A stretch of DNA of 64,000 nucleotides from Hoplostethus atlanticus (taxonomy: Eukaryota; Chordata; Actinopteri; Trachichthyiformes; Trachichthyidae), in assembly GCA_034670405.1 (NCBI GenBank), contig JAXDDX010000147.1, positions 685,001 through 749,000 of the forward strand, in the 5' to 3' direction. Each line of letters starts with the position of its first letter. Position 1 is the stretch's first letter. Positions 23,085 to 35,245 of this stretch are shown here, one piece after another. Below the pieces are notes generated by a model. That model was not told where the DNA came from, did not search any database, and saw only the letters and a program-made list of their open reading frames with translations. The translations under genes were made by a program, and so were the position numbers.

Positions 23085-24379
23085 GCCAAAGCTAGGCTAC
23101 CAGTGTCAAGCCAGAAGGGACAGTTAAAAAAAAAGACTTCCCGGTACAAGTTTTAAAAAATAAAGCCCACACGGCCGAATATACGCTGCCACGTTTCTTG
23201 AGTTCAAATAACAAAACACGGAAATCAAACTGAAGGATAGATGTAAGCAGGAATATACGAAGATACAGTACCAAAGCTTTACTGTGAGCGGAAAGGTAAA
23301 CAATGCAACACGGTTCCGACAGTAAAAGCGGTTCGAGGGAAACAAGATCACAACGTCATTAGTTCCGGGTATTAATATTACTTCTCTCTCCTCTGGAGGG
23401 TCGCAAACCAACTCGAGATGCATACCGCCATCTACTGTACCAGGGTTTGTTCTGGGTCGATCGAAATTACTATTATTATTATAGTAATCTTTATACTAGT
23501 AGTAGTAGTAGTAGTACCTGAACTTGAAAACTTTACCTGTATATTGTTGCTGTTGAGGGGGAAAAAAAGGCCTGAAGTGAAAGAAAAACTTGATTTTAAT
23601 GACGAGTTGCAAACCAAAATAAAGGGTGCATATTACCACCCATTGTACTGTAACATATTATTCCAGTAGTAATCTATTTCAATTCTATTTATTAGATTTG
23701 TGTTTTTTATATTTGCCCACTGCCGATCTCCTACCTCCTATTTCATCTAACCTCATGTGGCATTTACCTCTCATTAACCAATTTATTATATTCTAAAAGT
23801 ACATACGTCTATGTTCTCTACACAATTACAATGTCAGACCATCATTGGTTCCGGTAATATTCAGTTTATTATTATTATCATTGTCAATGTCAATCCAAAA
23901 TAAGAGGAAGCAATATCAGACCAATATTAGTTATGGATTATTATTGTTATTATTAGTGATAAATGATGTTTTATTCAGCCGACGTAGTCTCTAGCTCAAC
24001 CACTAGGAGGAAGCAATGCCAAGTCAATGTCAGCTGACTCTACATTCCCTCTGACAACTGATCTGAATATCAGAAAACTATCAAAGCAGAAATCTTTACT
24101 TTGGCTTCCACACATTTTCTTGCTACACATTAAGTTGTTTTGTACCACAAATGTAATGTTAAACAATACTGCATTAATGTTAACAATACTGTTAATCAAC
24201 TACAGTGTTTTTCAACTGTATGATCTGTTTAACTAAAGTCCTGTAGTCCTGCAGCTGAGTGGAGGATTATTTAACACAAATAGTCATGGAAGTTTTACTG
24301 AAAACATCTTTATTGGATTTATATGGCAGGAATGACAGTATTACAGCAGTTGTACTAAGACGGTTATATATTTATTACT

Positions 24380-24415
<36 letters not shown>

Positions 24416-24464
24416 ACAGTGCTGAGTAGCAGAGTAAAACCAGTAGAAGTCCCAGTGAGTCAGG
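23085..24464. other. Boundary between the zinc-finger genes and the light-chain locus
   Basis: No gene supported. TAG and TTA microsatellites lie near 23460-23520. An AATAAA on the minus strand (24309-24314) is a likely polyadenylation signal for C1. An (AG)n tract fills 24380-24413, the counterpart of the (TC)n tract after the other C exons. Confidence 0.6.
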
Positions 24465-24796
24465 TCAGGACTGGGAACACTGGTCTCTCCTCAGTGTCTC
24501 CGAGAGTGGACACTGGGAAGGCTGGGAGCCCTGGGTGGCCTCACAGGTCACAGAGCCCACCTTCCCCCACTGGTCTGCAGAGAGCCTCAGGGTGCTGCTC
24601 CAGCTGTAGTGGCCGTCCTTCTCCAGCACCCCGGGGCTCCTGCTCTCCTCCAAGCTGCTGCTGCTGCCGTCCACCTTCCAGGCCAGCCTCCAGTCTGAGG
24701 GGAAGCCCTTGTTGGCCAGGCACATGAGCGTGGCCTTCCCCTGCTGCAGCTCCACGCTGGAGGGGGGCAGCACCGTCAGGGTGGGAGGGACATCAC
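24465..24796 (-). CDS. Immunoglobulin light chain constant exon C1 (kappa-like, L1)
   Basis: A 332-base exon: acceptor AG at 24798-24797 (CTCCTAG), stop at 24465-24467. Its first two bases (GT) complete the codon left by J, giving [20 protein letters not shown]... The Ig C1-set pattern is complete: Cys in [10 protein letters not shown], Trp in LAWKVDG, Cys in SVTCEA, and a C-terminal Cys in RRDQCSQS that would bond to the heavy chain. This teleost L1-type C ending supports the kappa-like call. It differs from most copies by SQCPL instead of SQPPL, an extra Cys also present in C5. It lies in the inverted unit with J1 and V1. Confidence 0.93.
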
Positions 24797-25789
24797 CTAG
24801 GAGACACCAATCAGCTTAGAGGACAGGACGGCCACAGCTGTCAATCAATCAGCAGCAGTTGGACTCCTTTACTGTGTGAGAGTCCATTTTCCCCTTTAAG
24901 GAGTTTCTGTCAGATGGTTTTTATGCTCCACCAGTCACTCGCTCACACATTGTTTCACTTCCCTTGAAGAAGCCTCTCATGCACATCAGCACAGAAAGAG
25001 TCCTCATATGACCAGGAATATATCAAACTACATCGGAAATAAAAGGAGCTCAGATTTACTGGCTACAGTTTAAATTTCTTGTCCAAATCATCTTCTCTAA
25101 CTGGATTTTAATTAAAACTAGCAAGAGGAAAATCATCAATAAAATAAATGACCAATACATTATCAAACTGCATTTCTTTCAGCTGTTATGTGACAAAAGT
25201 TTCATTCATGCACAAACTATAAATCTACACTAACACATTGACTGTGTTGAAAACATCTGTAAAAATCAACAGTGAGATCGACTTCTCAAGGACAGTAGAA
25301 ACCATAAAAGACTACCTTAAATGGTGTTAATTAAAACAAATATTAATTAAAAAATAGAAACTGTAAACTACCACAACTATTTAAACAGAATTTAAAATAT
25401 ACTTGAATTAAAAGAATCCGAGATTTGGCGAAACCATGAGTCAATTTCCACACTCTCTTAGTGTTAGTGTTAACTTAATGTTTAATGTAAAAACTCAAAT
25501 ATCAAGATGCAATCTTAACAATAGATTTCAATATAATAAAGTTTTTCCTGAATCTTTTCTGCAAATGAAGCCGTTGACTTTTCACAGTACGTCTAGGATG
25601 TTTAACGAAACGTAAAGTAAAGCAGCTGTAAGTTAGACTCCATGGTTGAGGAGAAACACACAAAAAGAAAAGAGACTATAAGTGGTGGAAATCAACAAAA
25701 TACATATTTATATCTACTACTGACATTCAGACACAGGAATAAAAGCATTAATACATGATGTGATATTTATTATTTTTGAAGAAACTTAC
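24797..25789 (-). other. J1-C1 intron
   Basis: No coding sequence. It is the reverse complement of the J-C introns at 38819-39811 and 50698-51689, with long stretches nearly unchanged. This confirms that the whole unit was inverted. Confidence 0.75.
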
Positions 25790-25827
25790 TTCCAACATCC
25801 AGTCTGGTGCCTCCACCAAAAGTCCAC
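25790..25827 (-). CDS. Light chain J1 segment with 23-RSS
   Basis: 38 bases coding (G)[12 protein letters not shown] plus one base, with donor GT at 25789-25788. The FGGG bulge motif is intact. Its RSS on the right is CACAGTG (25828-25834 on +), a 23-base spacer, and ACAAAAACC (25858-25866). Confidence 0.92.
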
Positions 25828-26233
25828 CACAGTGATACAAACTCACTGAGCCGTCGTACAAAAACCTCTCAGTCTAGAGAGACAGGACTCTCTCACTGTG
25901 GAAACAACAAACTCACCAAAATCAGTCAGTTGGCAACAACTAGCTAGCTGATATACTAACTAGCTAAACTATCAACCTGGACCACAAATGTCCAACATTC
26001 ATCACTTTTGGTTTGTATATTGTCGAATTTGTCTGCCAGTGATGCTGATTTCTATCATAAAACCTGACAGAAGATGTTCTGGAAGAAAACTTGTTGATAG
26101 ACGTGAAGCCAAACCTCCATCAAACGTATATAGTGAATTAGTGAGTATATGGTGAATTGATGGGTCCATTTAGAAATAGCATCATGAGAGTAATCCAAGT
26201 CCCTGTTGGAGTCAGAGCATTTCCATAGAGACA

Positions 26234-26280
26234 CTTTGCATCAGCAGCACCATGCTCCAGTGCTCTGGGAGAGTTTATAG
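26234..26280 (+). promoter_or_regulatory. V1 promoter: octamer-like and TATA-like elements
   Basis: CTTTGCAT (26234-26241) matches the Ig octamer ATTTGCAT at 7 of 8 bases. TTTATAG follows at 26274-26280. The same block stands about 120 bases before the leader ATG of all eight V segments. Confidence 0.75.
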
Positions 26281-26358
26281 TCCTGAGAGTTGAACACTGG
26301 ATGACTGACAGCTGTCCTTCATGACAACAGAAGCCACAGAAATCCTCCTCATCAAAAC

Positions 26359-26840
26359 ATGACGTTGATCTCCATCCTCATCTGGACTGTCCTCTGCTGC
26401 TGCTTCACAGGTAAAGTCCAGAGAATCAAACTCCTCTCCTCTATGAACATCGTCCCTCTGAAATGAACAGGAGAAAACCATGACGGTGGTTTATGTTTTT
26501 GTCTCTGTATCCTCAGAGTCCAGAGGCCAGGTCACAGTGACTCAGCCTGGAGCAGTGAGCTCTGCTGTGGGAGGCTCGGTCACCATCAGCTGTAAAACCA
26601 GTCCGAAGGTTTATGTATCGGGCAGCACCCACATCTTAGCCTGGTACCATCAGAGAGATGGAGAAGCTCCTAAACTCCTCATTTACTGGGCTAATCAGAG
26701 AGCATCAGGGATTCCAGGTCGTTTTACAGGCAGTGGATCAGGGACTGACTTCACTCTGACCATCAGTGGAGTCCAGGCTGAAGATACAGGAGTTTACTAC
26801 TGTCAGAGTGAGCACTATATCAACAGTCAGTATCTGTTCA
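26359..26840 (+). CDS. Light chain V1 segment (leader + V exon), plus strand
   Basis: Leader exon 26359-26410 encodes [17 protein letters not shown], a hydrophobic signal peptide. A 106-base intron follows, then V exon 26517-26840. The join gives [16 protein letters not shown]. Framework landmarks are intact: Cys in VTISCKTS, Trp in LAWYHQRDG, and DTGVYYC. CDR2 is WANQRAS and germline CDR3 starts [13 protein letters not shown]. The RSS is CACAGTG (26841-26847), 12-base spacer, ACAAAAACC (26860-26868). It is the only V on the plus strand. V points away from J1-C1, so it must join by inversion. It appears fully functional. Confidence 0.93.
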
Positions 26841-27122
26841 CACAGTGAAAAAGCGTCGTACAAAAACCTCCCTCAGTTGAAGAGGAACTGATCTGACTCA
26901 ACAGCTGCAGGGAAACTAGAACATTAAAGGTGTTAATAGTTCATAATAAGATACAATAATAACATTTTGATCATGAAAATATTGGATTCAATTCAATGAA
27001 GTGTACCTTTTAGTTATTATATTGTTGAAATGGAGTTTGAAACAGGATCAGTGTGTTACAGTGAGTCAACACTTTAGTCCAAGTCAGAGCCAAACACATT
27101 CTCAGTATTTTCTGAGGCCTTC

Positions 27123-27410
27123 ATGACAACGACCAGTGATTTTACTTCCATAGCTCCCCAGAATGTCACTGAGGATCTAATCACTCATTTCAACCATACA
27201 TGTTTGACCATACTTGACTCTGTTGCTCCCCTGAGATATAAGAGGTCAAAACCAAAAGCTCTTAATGATAAAACTTGGGCTCTTAAAAGAGATTGTAGGA
27301 AAGATGAATCATGAAGCGTCTGAAGAGTCCAGCGAGCATTTTGAACACATGAGAGAAGATACCGACTACACTTGTTTGTTAGAAAGCACAAAACACCAGC
27401 AGTGTATCTG
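27123..27410 (+). repeat. LINE fragment (region before reverse transcriptase), plus-strand copy
   Basis: A frame of 63 codons (ILDSVAPLRYKRSKPKALND.. then [10 protein letters not shown]) looks like the linker between endonuclease and reverse transcriptase of an L2/CR1-type LINE. The same fragment lies after C2, C3, C4 and C5 in the opposite strand, so it travelled with the light-chain unit. It is inverted here, as is the whole unit. Confidence 0.6.
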
Positions 27411-27725
27411 TTATTGATGAAAGCCTTTATTTTCTCATCATGTCAATACAGCATTATAGCTGTAGTCCTCCATCCCCATGCTATAATATCAGTACAGAGC
27501 AGGACAAAGGACAGATGTGAAGGACACTATGGACCACAGAGTTGCTTGTTATGTTAAAGTGGCTTCCTTTCATCCTTCCATCCACACCTAGCTCCTACCT
27601 AGCTTTAGGATCCCACTGGTAAACAGAGTCACTGTCATGTTGCACTCAGAGTTACCACATGTGTGACCATGCATTACATCATCCAGCATAACATAACTTA
27701 ACATAACAAGCAACTCTGACTCTGC
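27411..27725. other. Right end of the inverted unit (inversion breakpoint)
   Basis: Up to about 27690 the sequence is the reverse complement of the C 3' flank (for example 36000-36240). It then carries a short direct-orientation piece (TTAACATAACAAGCAACTCTG) and, from about 27718, the direct V upstream flank (CTCTGACTCCAACAGGGACTTGG) in the same sense as at 53836. Confidence 0.6.
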
Positions 27726-27826
27726 TCTGACTCCAACAGGGACTTGGATTACTCTCATGATACTATTTCTAAATGGACCCATCAGTTTACTACAATAGCG
27801 CTAAAGACAAGACAATAACGTTTTCA

Positions 27827-30800
27827 CAGTTTTTTTCCATTGCTTTGACTCATGCTATACTGCTCATTTTGGGTTCAAAATCTAATATAGCATTCAAAAT
27901 ATAAATACCGGTGTCAAATGAGAGAACATTATATGCAAAAGTTTATCGTAGCACCAGAACATTGGATATGTTCATCGTTGAAGTTTAATTATTGGTGCAT
28001 TTTCAAATACAATGGCCATTATCAAATAATGCTGTCAAACACTAAATAATTGTCATCAAAAAAGACTATGCAAGGGTCATTTCGTCATAAGTACTTCAAA
28101 TGAAGTACAGCAAGCATCCCCTGTGATCCCCTGTGATAGATTGAGGTATATATATATATATATATATATAGCTTGTGTTTTTATGGAAGACAAACAAAAT
28201 ATTAGATTACAGTAGATTACTGTATATGAAATAAATCATACAGTAATGCAGTAAACTCAACTGAATTTTACAGTAAAAACAAAAACAACAGTAAAAGCAA
28301 AAACAAGAATAAAAGCAAAAATTACAGTAACAAAAAACAAAACAAATGCATTTCAGTGCTTACAGTTTTTCTCAATTGTTTACACACAAAAACTGCAACT
28401 ATGCACACAATGGTGAAAACCTGAAGCTAATGCATCAACAATAAAGACGTTGTCGGCAAAACTGTAAGCACAATTCCTTTGTTTTCACTCAAATAGCAAT
28501 TCTAAATCCCATTTTTGCACTACTCTATACACAAATCCTATCATTTAGCACAATTTTCATACTCCAATCCTTTTTGTTCACATGGAAAACACTGGCCTAC
28601 AAAATACCACACCCTTATTACAAATTGGTCTAACTCATCCATACCTGCTCAAACTCAATTGGCTAAACTTTTCAATTATCTGTCACAGCATAAAAGAGGC
28701 ATCAGGTGACTTCTTCTGTGTCTGAAACAATGGAAGCGCAACTATCAGAGAGAGGGAGAGCAAGGAGGAGGAGGAAGGCTGCGAGCCAATATTTCTAATG
28801 AAATCCGCAAATCTTTGGTTCACCATGTACTCATTCATGGCCTAACAATGACCGAAGCTTTTTTTGTTTTTGCTTGGCCAGGGAGAACATCGCAGTCGAT
28901 GTAGATGAGGTCCTCTGGCCTGATCAGACTGGTTTACATGTAGATCTGTTCACCACATGTTATATTTTTATTTTTTGTGGGCCTACGAAAAACTATTTTA
29001 TTTGCAGTCAGTTCAGTCAGCTGAACATTTTACTGTATTACAGTAACAAATAAATATTTGTTTTGTTACCTTTTTGTATTTGTGCACTGACTTCATCATT
29101 ACATCCCCAGAGAGACAGTCTAAATATTTTCTTACTGTAGTGTTTCTCATTTTACTTATCAGTGCAGTTACTGTGAGTTTTGTCAAAATAGGTAACGTGT
29201 GTATTCTCAGAACTCAATGTCACAGTATCAACTATGAGTTTACAGTATGACTCTGGGAAGCTGGGCTGTGAGTTTAGCCCAATTGGCACTCATTGGATAG
29301 ACAAATGTGCATGGTATCCTATGCTGATACAATGATTTTGTCAATGCAATATTTATATGATATATTCACAGTATTGTATTACAATATGGCAACAGTCTTT
29401 ATACTGTATGTACCATAAAATTGCAACCAATTTTGGGACAAAAAAAACCCTACGTTTGAATATGTAACATGGCCTCATGAAGCCAAAACATATATGACCA
29501 GTATTTTGATGGTAGTGTTTTACAGTTTTTCCCAAACGTTTAAACACATTTCCAGAAACTGTGGCTCAATTTCTCAAAACTCTAAACACAAAACTGAAAA
29601 GAGTTAACCACTTTGTCAAAACTCCACAAATCTCTTGCAAAATGAAACACAGCACTCAAAACCACGTTCTCTCTTCTCAAAACTGATTCTTTCCACTAAA
29701 ACAAGACACACAGCTGTCATATGAATATCTCTTACAGAGCATCAATTAAACACTGGTGTGATAAATTGAAAACACTACCATCAAAATACTGTTTCTATAT
29801 GTTTTGGCTTCATGAGGCCATGTTTCATATTCAAATGTATAATTGTGTAGAAATTGTTTCCTTTTTTAAAGTTTAGGGGATTTTTTGTCGCAAAATAGGG
29901 ACAATTTTAATTGCAATGTTATGGAACATACAGTATAAAGACTGTTGCCATATTGTAAAACAATACTGTGAATATATCATAAATATTGCATTGACACAAT
30001 CATTGTATCAGCATAGGATACAATGCACCTTTGTCTATCCAATGAGCTCCAATTGGGCTAAACTCACCACCCAGCTTCCCAGAGTCATACTGTAAACTCA
30101 TAGTTGATACTGCGACATTGTTAGAGTTCAGAGAATACACACGTTACCCATTTTGGCAAAACTCACAGTAACTGCACTGATAAGTAAAATGAGAAACACT
30201 ACAGTAAGAAAATGTTTAGACTGTCTCTCTGGGGATATACAAATACAAAAAGATAACAAAGCAAATATTTATTTGTTACTGTAATACAGTAAAATGTTCA
30301 GCTGACTGATTTTCGTAGGCCCACAACAAATAAAAATATAAAACGTGGTGAAACAGATCTACATGTAAATCAGTCCGCATCCCGCCTCCGATCCTAATCA
30401 GGCCAGAGGACCTCAACTACATCGGCTGGACTTGCTGCCCAGCTTCGGTCATTGTTAGACCATGATTGAGTACATGGTCAAGTTGTGCGGATTTCATTAG
30501 AAATATTGACTCCTCCTCCTCCTCTCACTCTTCCTCTTCCTCTCTGTTCTCCATGCATCTCAACTTTCCCCAACACAGTAGAGGTCACCTGAGGCCTGTT
30601 TTATGCTCTGACACATGATTGGAGTGTTTTGCCAATTGAGTTTGAACAGGTGAGACGTGAGTGAGACCAATTGGTAATCAGGGTGTTGCATTTTGAAGGC
30701 CAGTGTTTTCCAGGTGAACAAAGTGTGCTAAATGATGCAATTTGTGTTTAGAGTTTTGCAAATATATAATTTAGAATGATATTTGAGTGAGAACAATGGA

Positions 30801-31586
30801 ATTGTGCTTACAGTTTAGCAGTTTGGAGTCATGTTGTTGATACATGAGCTTCAAGTTTTCAGAATTGTGTGCATAGTTCCATTTTTTGTGTGTATACAAT
30901 GGAGAAAAACTGTAAATTGATCACAGCAGTGTGAAACTTATGCTCAGTTAGAGCTATTCGTATACGGCCTGTGTTCAGTGTTTTGATGCAAAAATACGGT
31001 TTTGATAAGAAAGAACATGATTTTGAATGCAGTGTTTGATTTTGCAAGAGATTTGTGGAATTTTGCCAGAACAGTTAACTCTTACTCGGTTTGTGTGTAG
31101 AGTTTTGAGAAATTGAGCTATATTTTCAGGAAATGAGTTTAAACAATTGAGAAAAACTGTAAGCAGCACTTTGCCTCTCTGCTGCATTTGGCCACAGAAT
31201 CGGCCTCATCGGCTCCATGTTGTCAGAAACTGCCATTCAGGTTTCTAAGCAGCCTTTTATGTTTTGGTGATGAGATTATCAATTGTATTGCAATGCTACT
31301 CACCTGGGCAAAGTTGCTGGAAGTGAAGAGACATGACTACAAACGCCTGATGAAGTGATTTAGTGATCTGTGTTTGTAGTAATAAGCATTTGAACATTGT
31401 TGTAATGTTAGGTGGCTGTACTCTGAGGATGGAGCAGATGATTTAGAGTTTTGCACTTTGTATGTCAGCATAGGATGTAGTGTCTTAGAGTATGAATTTT
31501 GAAAGTCAGTTTGGCACTTTGCATTTTGAGTTTTGCACATTGAAAATCTGTTGTGCAAACTGAGTCAAAGCAATTGAAAAAAACTG
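27827..31586. mobile_element. Nested block of TA-target DNA transposon derivatives
   Basis: Outer terminal inverted repeats begin CAGTTTTTTTCCATTGC at 27827 and end as its near complement at 31586, flanked by CA/TA. The unoccupied site is visible at about 42071-42090. Inside, a second pair of ends (28363 and 30918) encloses two arms of about 1 kb that are reverse complements. Each arm keeps pieces of a transposase: an N-terminal part (METQLSE-type start at 28731, then NEIRKSLVHHVLIHGLTMTE) and a C-terminal part (NIAVDVDEVLWPDQTG, about 28880-28925). The ..CDVDEVLWP.. ending is known from IS630/Tc1-mariner-type transposases of fish. The middle of the gene is deleted, so the copy cannot move itself. 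A (TA)n tract lies at 28147-28170. Confidence 0.65.
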
Positions 31587-33010
31587 TAACTGTTTTGTCT
31601 TCAGCCCTAGTTTCTACTCCAACACACTCTGAGTTGTGGAGTACCTCAAGGTTCCATCCTGGGTCCTATTTTATTCTCTATCTACATTCTTCCATGTGCT
31701 GACATACATGAGAGACTTCTTAAATGGAAGTGAAACAATGTGAGAGTGAGTGACTGCTGGAGCTTAAAAACCATCTGACAGAAATTACTTTAAGAGATGT
31801 TCAACATTAAATCACGTTTTTTTTTTTTTTTTAGTTTTAAACATATTTGTATGACTTCTATATGGTGAAATCAATTCTGGACCTAAATTCAACTTGGCAT
31901 TTATAATGTCAGTAGGAAGTTTTTAGGACAAAAAAATGTATTTGTGTTGCCCTACTTGTATAAGTTTCCACTCTGCTGCACTGCTGGCTCCAACCCAATC
32001 GGTGACAAAATACAGAAGATTTAGTGGTAGTATGAGAAGAGTGGGCAGAAATTTAAAAAAAATGTTGACGCCCCTGACTGGAGATGGGCGGAGCCATTGA
32101 GGAGAGAAATTCTCTGCCCCAAAAGACCCTTTGTCACCAAAGTGCACTGAGACTTGGCACCACTCTCAGTTGTTAGCTAGCTAGCAGGCTAATCTCCAAT
32201 ATGTTGTCAAATGGATGTCAGAGACAAGCCAGGGACTTACAGAATACACAATTATAAACAAAGTGTCACATGTGGATTCAATAAAGAAAGTCAGTGAGGA
32301 ACAAAAGACAAGGATGACGAATGGGGATAACATAGAAAACTAAACAAGTAGGTCTATTGGAATAAATGAAGAGTGAAATCTCCTCTAGACAAGCAGCAGC
32401 AAATGTACAATGTACAATGTACAACAAGAAGCCCTGCTCTTATAAATGGATGATCCAGAACGGAACAACGCCAGTCGATAAAGTCAACTTTGTTGCATTT
32501 ATCTGCAAACCAGCTGATGTAGGTTTTCAACAAAGAAACAGAGGGGAAAAGTTGATACGATTGAGAATGCAGCAAAGGAATATATTGGTTTTCAAATGAT
32601 GAACCCATAAAACTGATGATTTGGATTGTATTTAGTGTATTTCTGGTGTTCCATATACTACAATTGAATGACAGAAGCTTAAGTGGTAATGGACTTGTCA
32701 TGGTATACGTTGACATTGAAAAGGCCTTTGATTCAATGTGGAGGGTAGGACTGTTGATTAAAATGGGTTAACTAGTTATTAGTGGAACGCTGTAGAATTG
32801 AGTCACAGATTTTTTATCACAATATAGGTAGGAAGGTAGGAACCCATGTCTCAGATTTATTCACAATTGAGCGAATGGCACTATCTTGTTTAATATCATG
32901 ATCAGTGATAACGTTTCTGACATAGGGAACAATATGGGTATATCACTATATGCTGACGATGGTGCTATTTGGAAAAGGGGCATAATGTTGGATATGTAGT
33001 TAACAGTAAC
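31587..33010 (+). repeat. Inter-V spacer with LINE reverse transcriptase remnants
   Basis: Two old LINE pieces can be read. At 31610-31700 there is a [11 protein letters not shown]-type motif (TTGTGGAGTACCTCAAGG..). At 32697-32770 the frame YVDIEKAFDSMW is reverse transcriptase motif A, and at 32935-32985 GISLYADDGAIWK is motif C. Stop codons and shifts separate them. The same spacer recurs at 42078-46590 and partly at 56909-57260. A T18 run lies at about 31816. Confidence 0.65.
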
Positions 33011-33040
33011 CAAAAAGCCATTATGAAGGTTGAAACATGG

Positions 33041-33068
33041 CCCTGTGTGTGTGTTTGTGTGTGTGTGT

Positions 33069-33099
<31 letters not shown>
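33041..33099. repeat. (GT)n microsatellite next to V2
   Basis: A GT tract ends about 90 bases before the V2 nonamer. V5, V7 and V8 have the same arrangement. Confidence 0.9.
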
Positions 33100-33218
33100 A
33101 ACAGTGTGTATCCTCAGTGAACTGTATCAGCCCTGCAGTAGGTTCCAGCTGCAGCAGTCAGATCAGTCTCTGTTCAGTCTGGTTGAGGGAGGTTTTTGTA
33201 CGACGCTTTTTCACTGTG

Positions 33219-33700
33219 TGAACAGAGTCTGACTATTGATATCGTGCCGACTCTGACAGTAGTAAACTCCTGTATCTTCAGACTGGACTCCACTGATGGT
33301 CAGAGTGAAGTCAGTCCCTGATCCACTGCCTGTAAAACGACCTGGAATCCCTGATGCTCTCTGATTAGCCCAGTAAATGAGGAGTTTAGGAGCTTCTCCA
33401 GGTTTCTGATGGTACCAGGCTAAAAGGTGGTACCTGCTCCATACATGAACCTTTGGACTGGTTTTACAGCTGATGGTGACCGAGCCTCCCACAGCAGAGC
33501 TCACTGCTCCAGGCTGAGTCACTGTGACCTGGCCTCTGGACTCTGAGGATACAGAGACAAAAACATAAACCACCGTCATGGTTTTCTCCTGTTCATTTCA
33601 GAGGGACGATGTTCATAGAGGAGAGGAGTTTGATTCTCTGGACTTTACCTGTGAAGCAGCAGCAGAGGACAGTCCAGATGAGGATGGAGATCAACGTCAT
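33219..33700 (-). CDS. Light chain V2 segment
   Basis: Leader 33700-33649, V exon 33542-33219 (324 bases). The frame is intact through YYC. CDR1 reads [14 protein letters not shown]2 WANQRAS and germline CDR3 [15 protein letters not shown]2 is of the [14 protein letters not shown] form. RSS: heptamer 33218-33212, 12-base spacer, nonamer 33199-33191. Octamer-like ATGCAAAG (complement) at 33818-33825. Nearest J-C is J2-C2, pointing the other way. Confidence 0.93.
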
Positions 33701-34239
33701 GTTTTGATGAGGAGGATTTCTGTGGCTTCTGTTGTCATGAAGGACAGCTGTCAGTCATCCAGTGTTCAACTCTCAGGACTATAAACTCTCCCAGAGCACT
33801 GGAGCATGGTGCTGCTGATGCAAAGTGTCTCTATGGAAATGCTCTGACTCCAACAGGGACTTGGATTACTCTCATGATGCTATTTCTAAATGGACCCATC
33901 AATTCACCATATACTCTAGATTATCAATGTATCTAAGATACGTTTGATGGAGGTTTGGCTTCACGTCTATCAACAAGTTTTCTTCCAGAACGTCTTCTGT
34001 CAGGTTTTATGATAGAAATCAGCATCACTGGCAGACAAATTCAACAATATATGAACCAAAAGTGATGAATGTTGGACATTTGTGGTCCAGGTTGATAGTT
34101 TAGCTAGTTAGTATATCAGCTAGCTCGTTGTTGGCAAGTGATTTGTTTTGGTGATTTTGTTGTTTCCACAGTGAGAGAGTCGTGTCTCTCTAGACGGAGA
34201 GGTTTTTGTACGACGGCTCAGTGAGTTTGTATCACTGTG

Positions 34240-34277
34240 GTGGACTTTTGGTGGAGGCACCAGACTGGATATTGACT
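34240..34277 (+). CDS. Light chain J2 segment with 23-RSS
   Basis: Codes (G)[12 protein letters not shown] plus one base; donor GT at 34278. RSS: nonamer GGTTTTTGT 34201-34209, spacer 23, heptamer CACTGTG 34233-34239. The last codons (ATT GAC) and the intron that follows differ from J1 and J3-J7 and match J8 (GTT GAC). Confidence 0.92.
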
Positions 34278-35245
34278 GTAAGTACCTTTGGTTTCTACAT
34301 TAACTCATATTCAATGTTATTATATTTCCATTCAGTAAATGTAGAGTTTACATGAAAATGTTGCTGCTGAGATTTTGAATGTAATCTAATTGCAGTGATC
34401 AGTAAAGTCTTCTGTCTCCTAATACAGACTAAAACCACAACAATGAAAAACCTCTTTAGTTACACTGACAATTCATTTGGACTGTTTGTAGATTCCTGTC
34501 ATGTCATTTTCCTAAGAATCAGATTTGGTTATTGTAGACGTTATTTTGTTTCATTTTGTCCTTTTGACAAAGACTTCCTCTTTAAGATTGTCTGAAAAAA
34601 GATGAAAGTGTTTTTAAAAGTTATCTGAATACATCTCTTCTCTATTCCACCAGTCATTTATTAAGTGTATTAATTGGAAACATTTCATGTGTTACTCAAT
34701 CATTCTACTAGACTAATGCTTTTTAATGGCATGTCACGTCTTCATGACTGCCCATGAACATGATGACTGATCAATAAATCAATCATTATCAATGAGTATA
34801 CTGGCTTTCAACCACATACTGTATTAGTACGATTCATTTTGTGGGTTTGCAAAACTTTTCAGTAGTCAAGAATATAGTAATTGAATCTGACATCTGCTCT
34901 GGTTCAGTAGTGAAACTGTCTGTTGCCATGGTTCAGTAGTCAAGATGTCTGTTGCCATGGTTCAGTAGTCAAGCTGTCTGTTGCCATGGTTCCTGAGCTC
35001 AGAGAGGGAAGTGAAACCCTGAAGACCAGTTTCATCAAACCTCTCTCACTGCTGAGTCGTCTGAGAAAGACCCTCAGAAATAATCGGCTCCTCTCGCTCT
35101 ATTTTCTTCAGCTGAGTTCCTGCAATCCACAGGATGTCCAGTTTATTTCCCCTGGTATGAAGTGGTGGTCTGTACCTCTACCCACACCCTCACTACCTGT
35201 CTCCCTCTCTGTCTCTCTATCCAATCTCCTGTCTGTCTCCTCCAG
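34278..35245 (+). other. J2-C2 intron, second intron type
   Basis: Unlike the other J-C introns but shared with the sequence after J8 (61777 onwards). Three direct copies of a CCATGGTTCAGTAGTCAAG unit lie at about 34927-34975. No coding sequence. Confidence 0.65.

Noticed and set aside
33578-33784. A 68-codon frame opposite each V leader ([15 protein letters not shown]..), repeated in seven places
   Set aside because: It is the antisense of the leader exon, leader intron and promoter, and is repeated only because the V units are duplicated. The true leader on the other strand has good splice sites.
34140-34200. Heptamer-like CACAGTG upstream of each J, before GAGAGAGTCG
   Set aside because: No nonamer stands at 12 or 23 bases in the right orientation, so it is not a second RSS.
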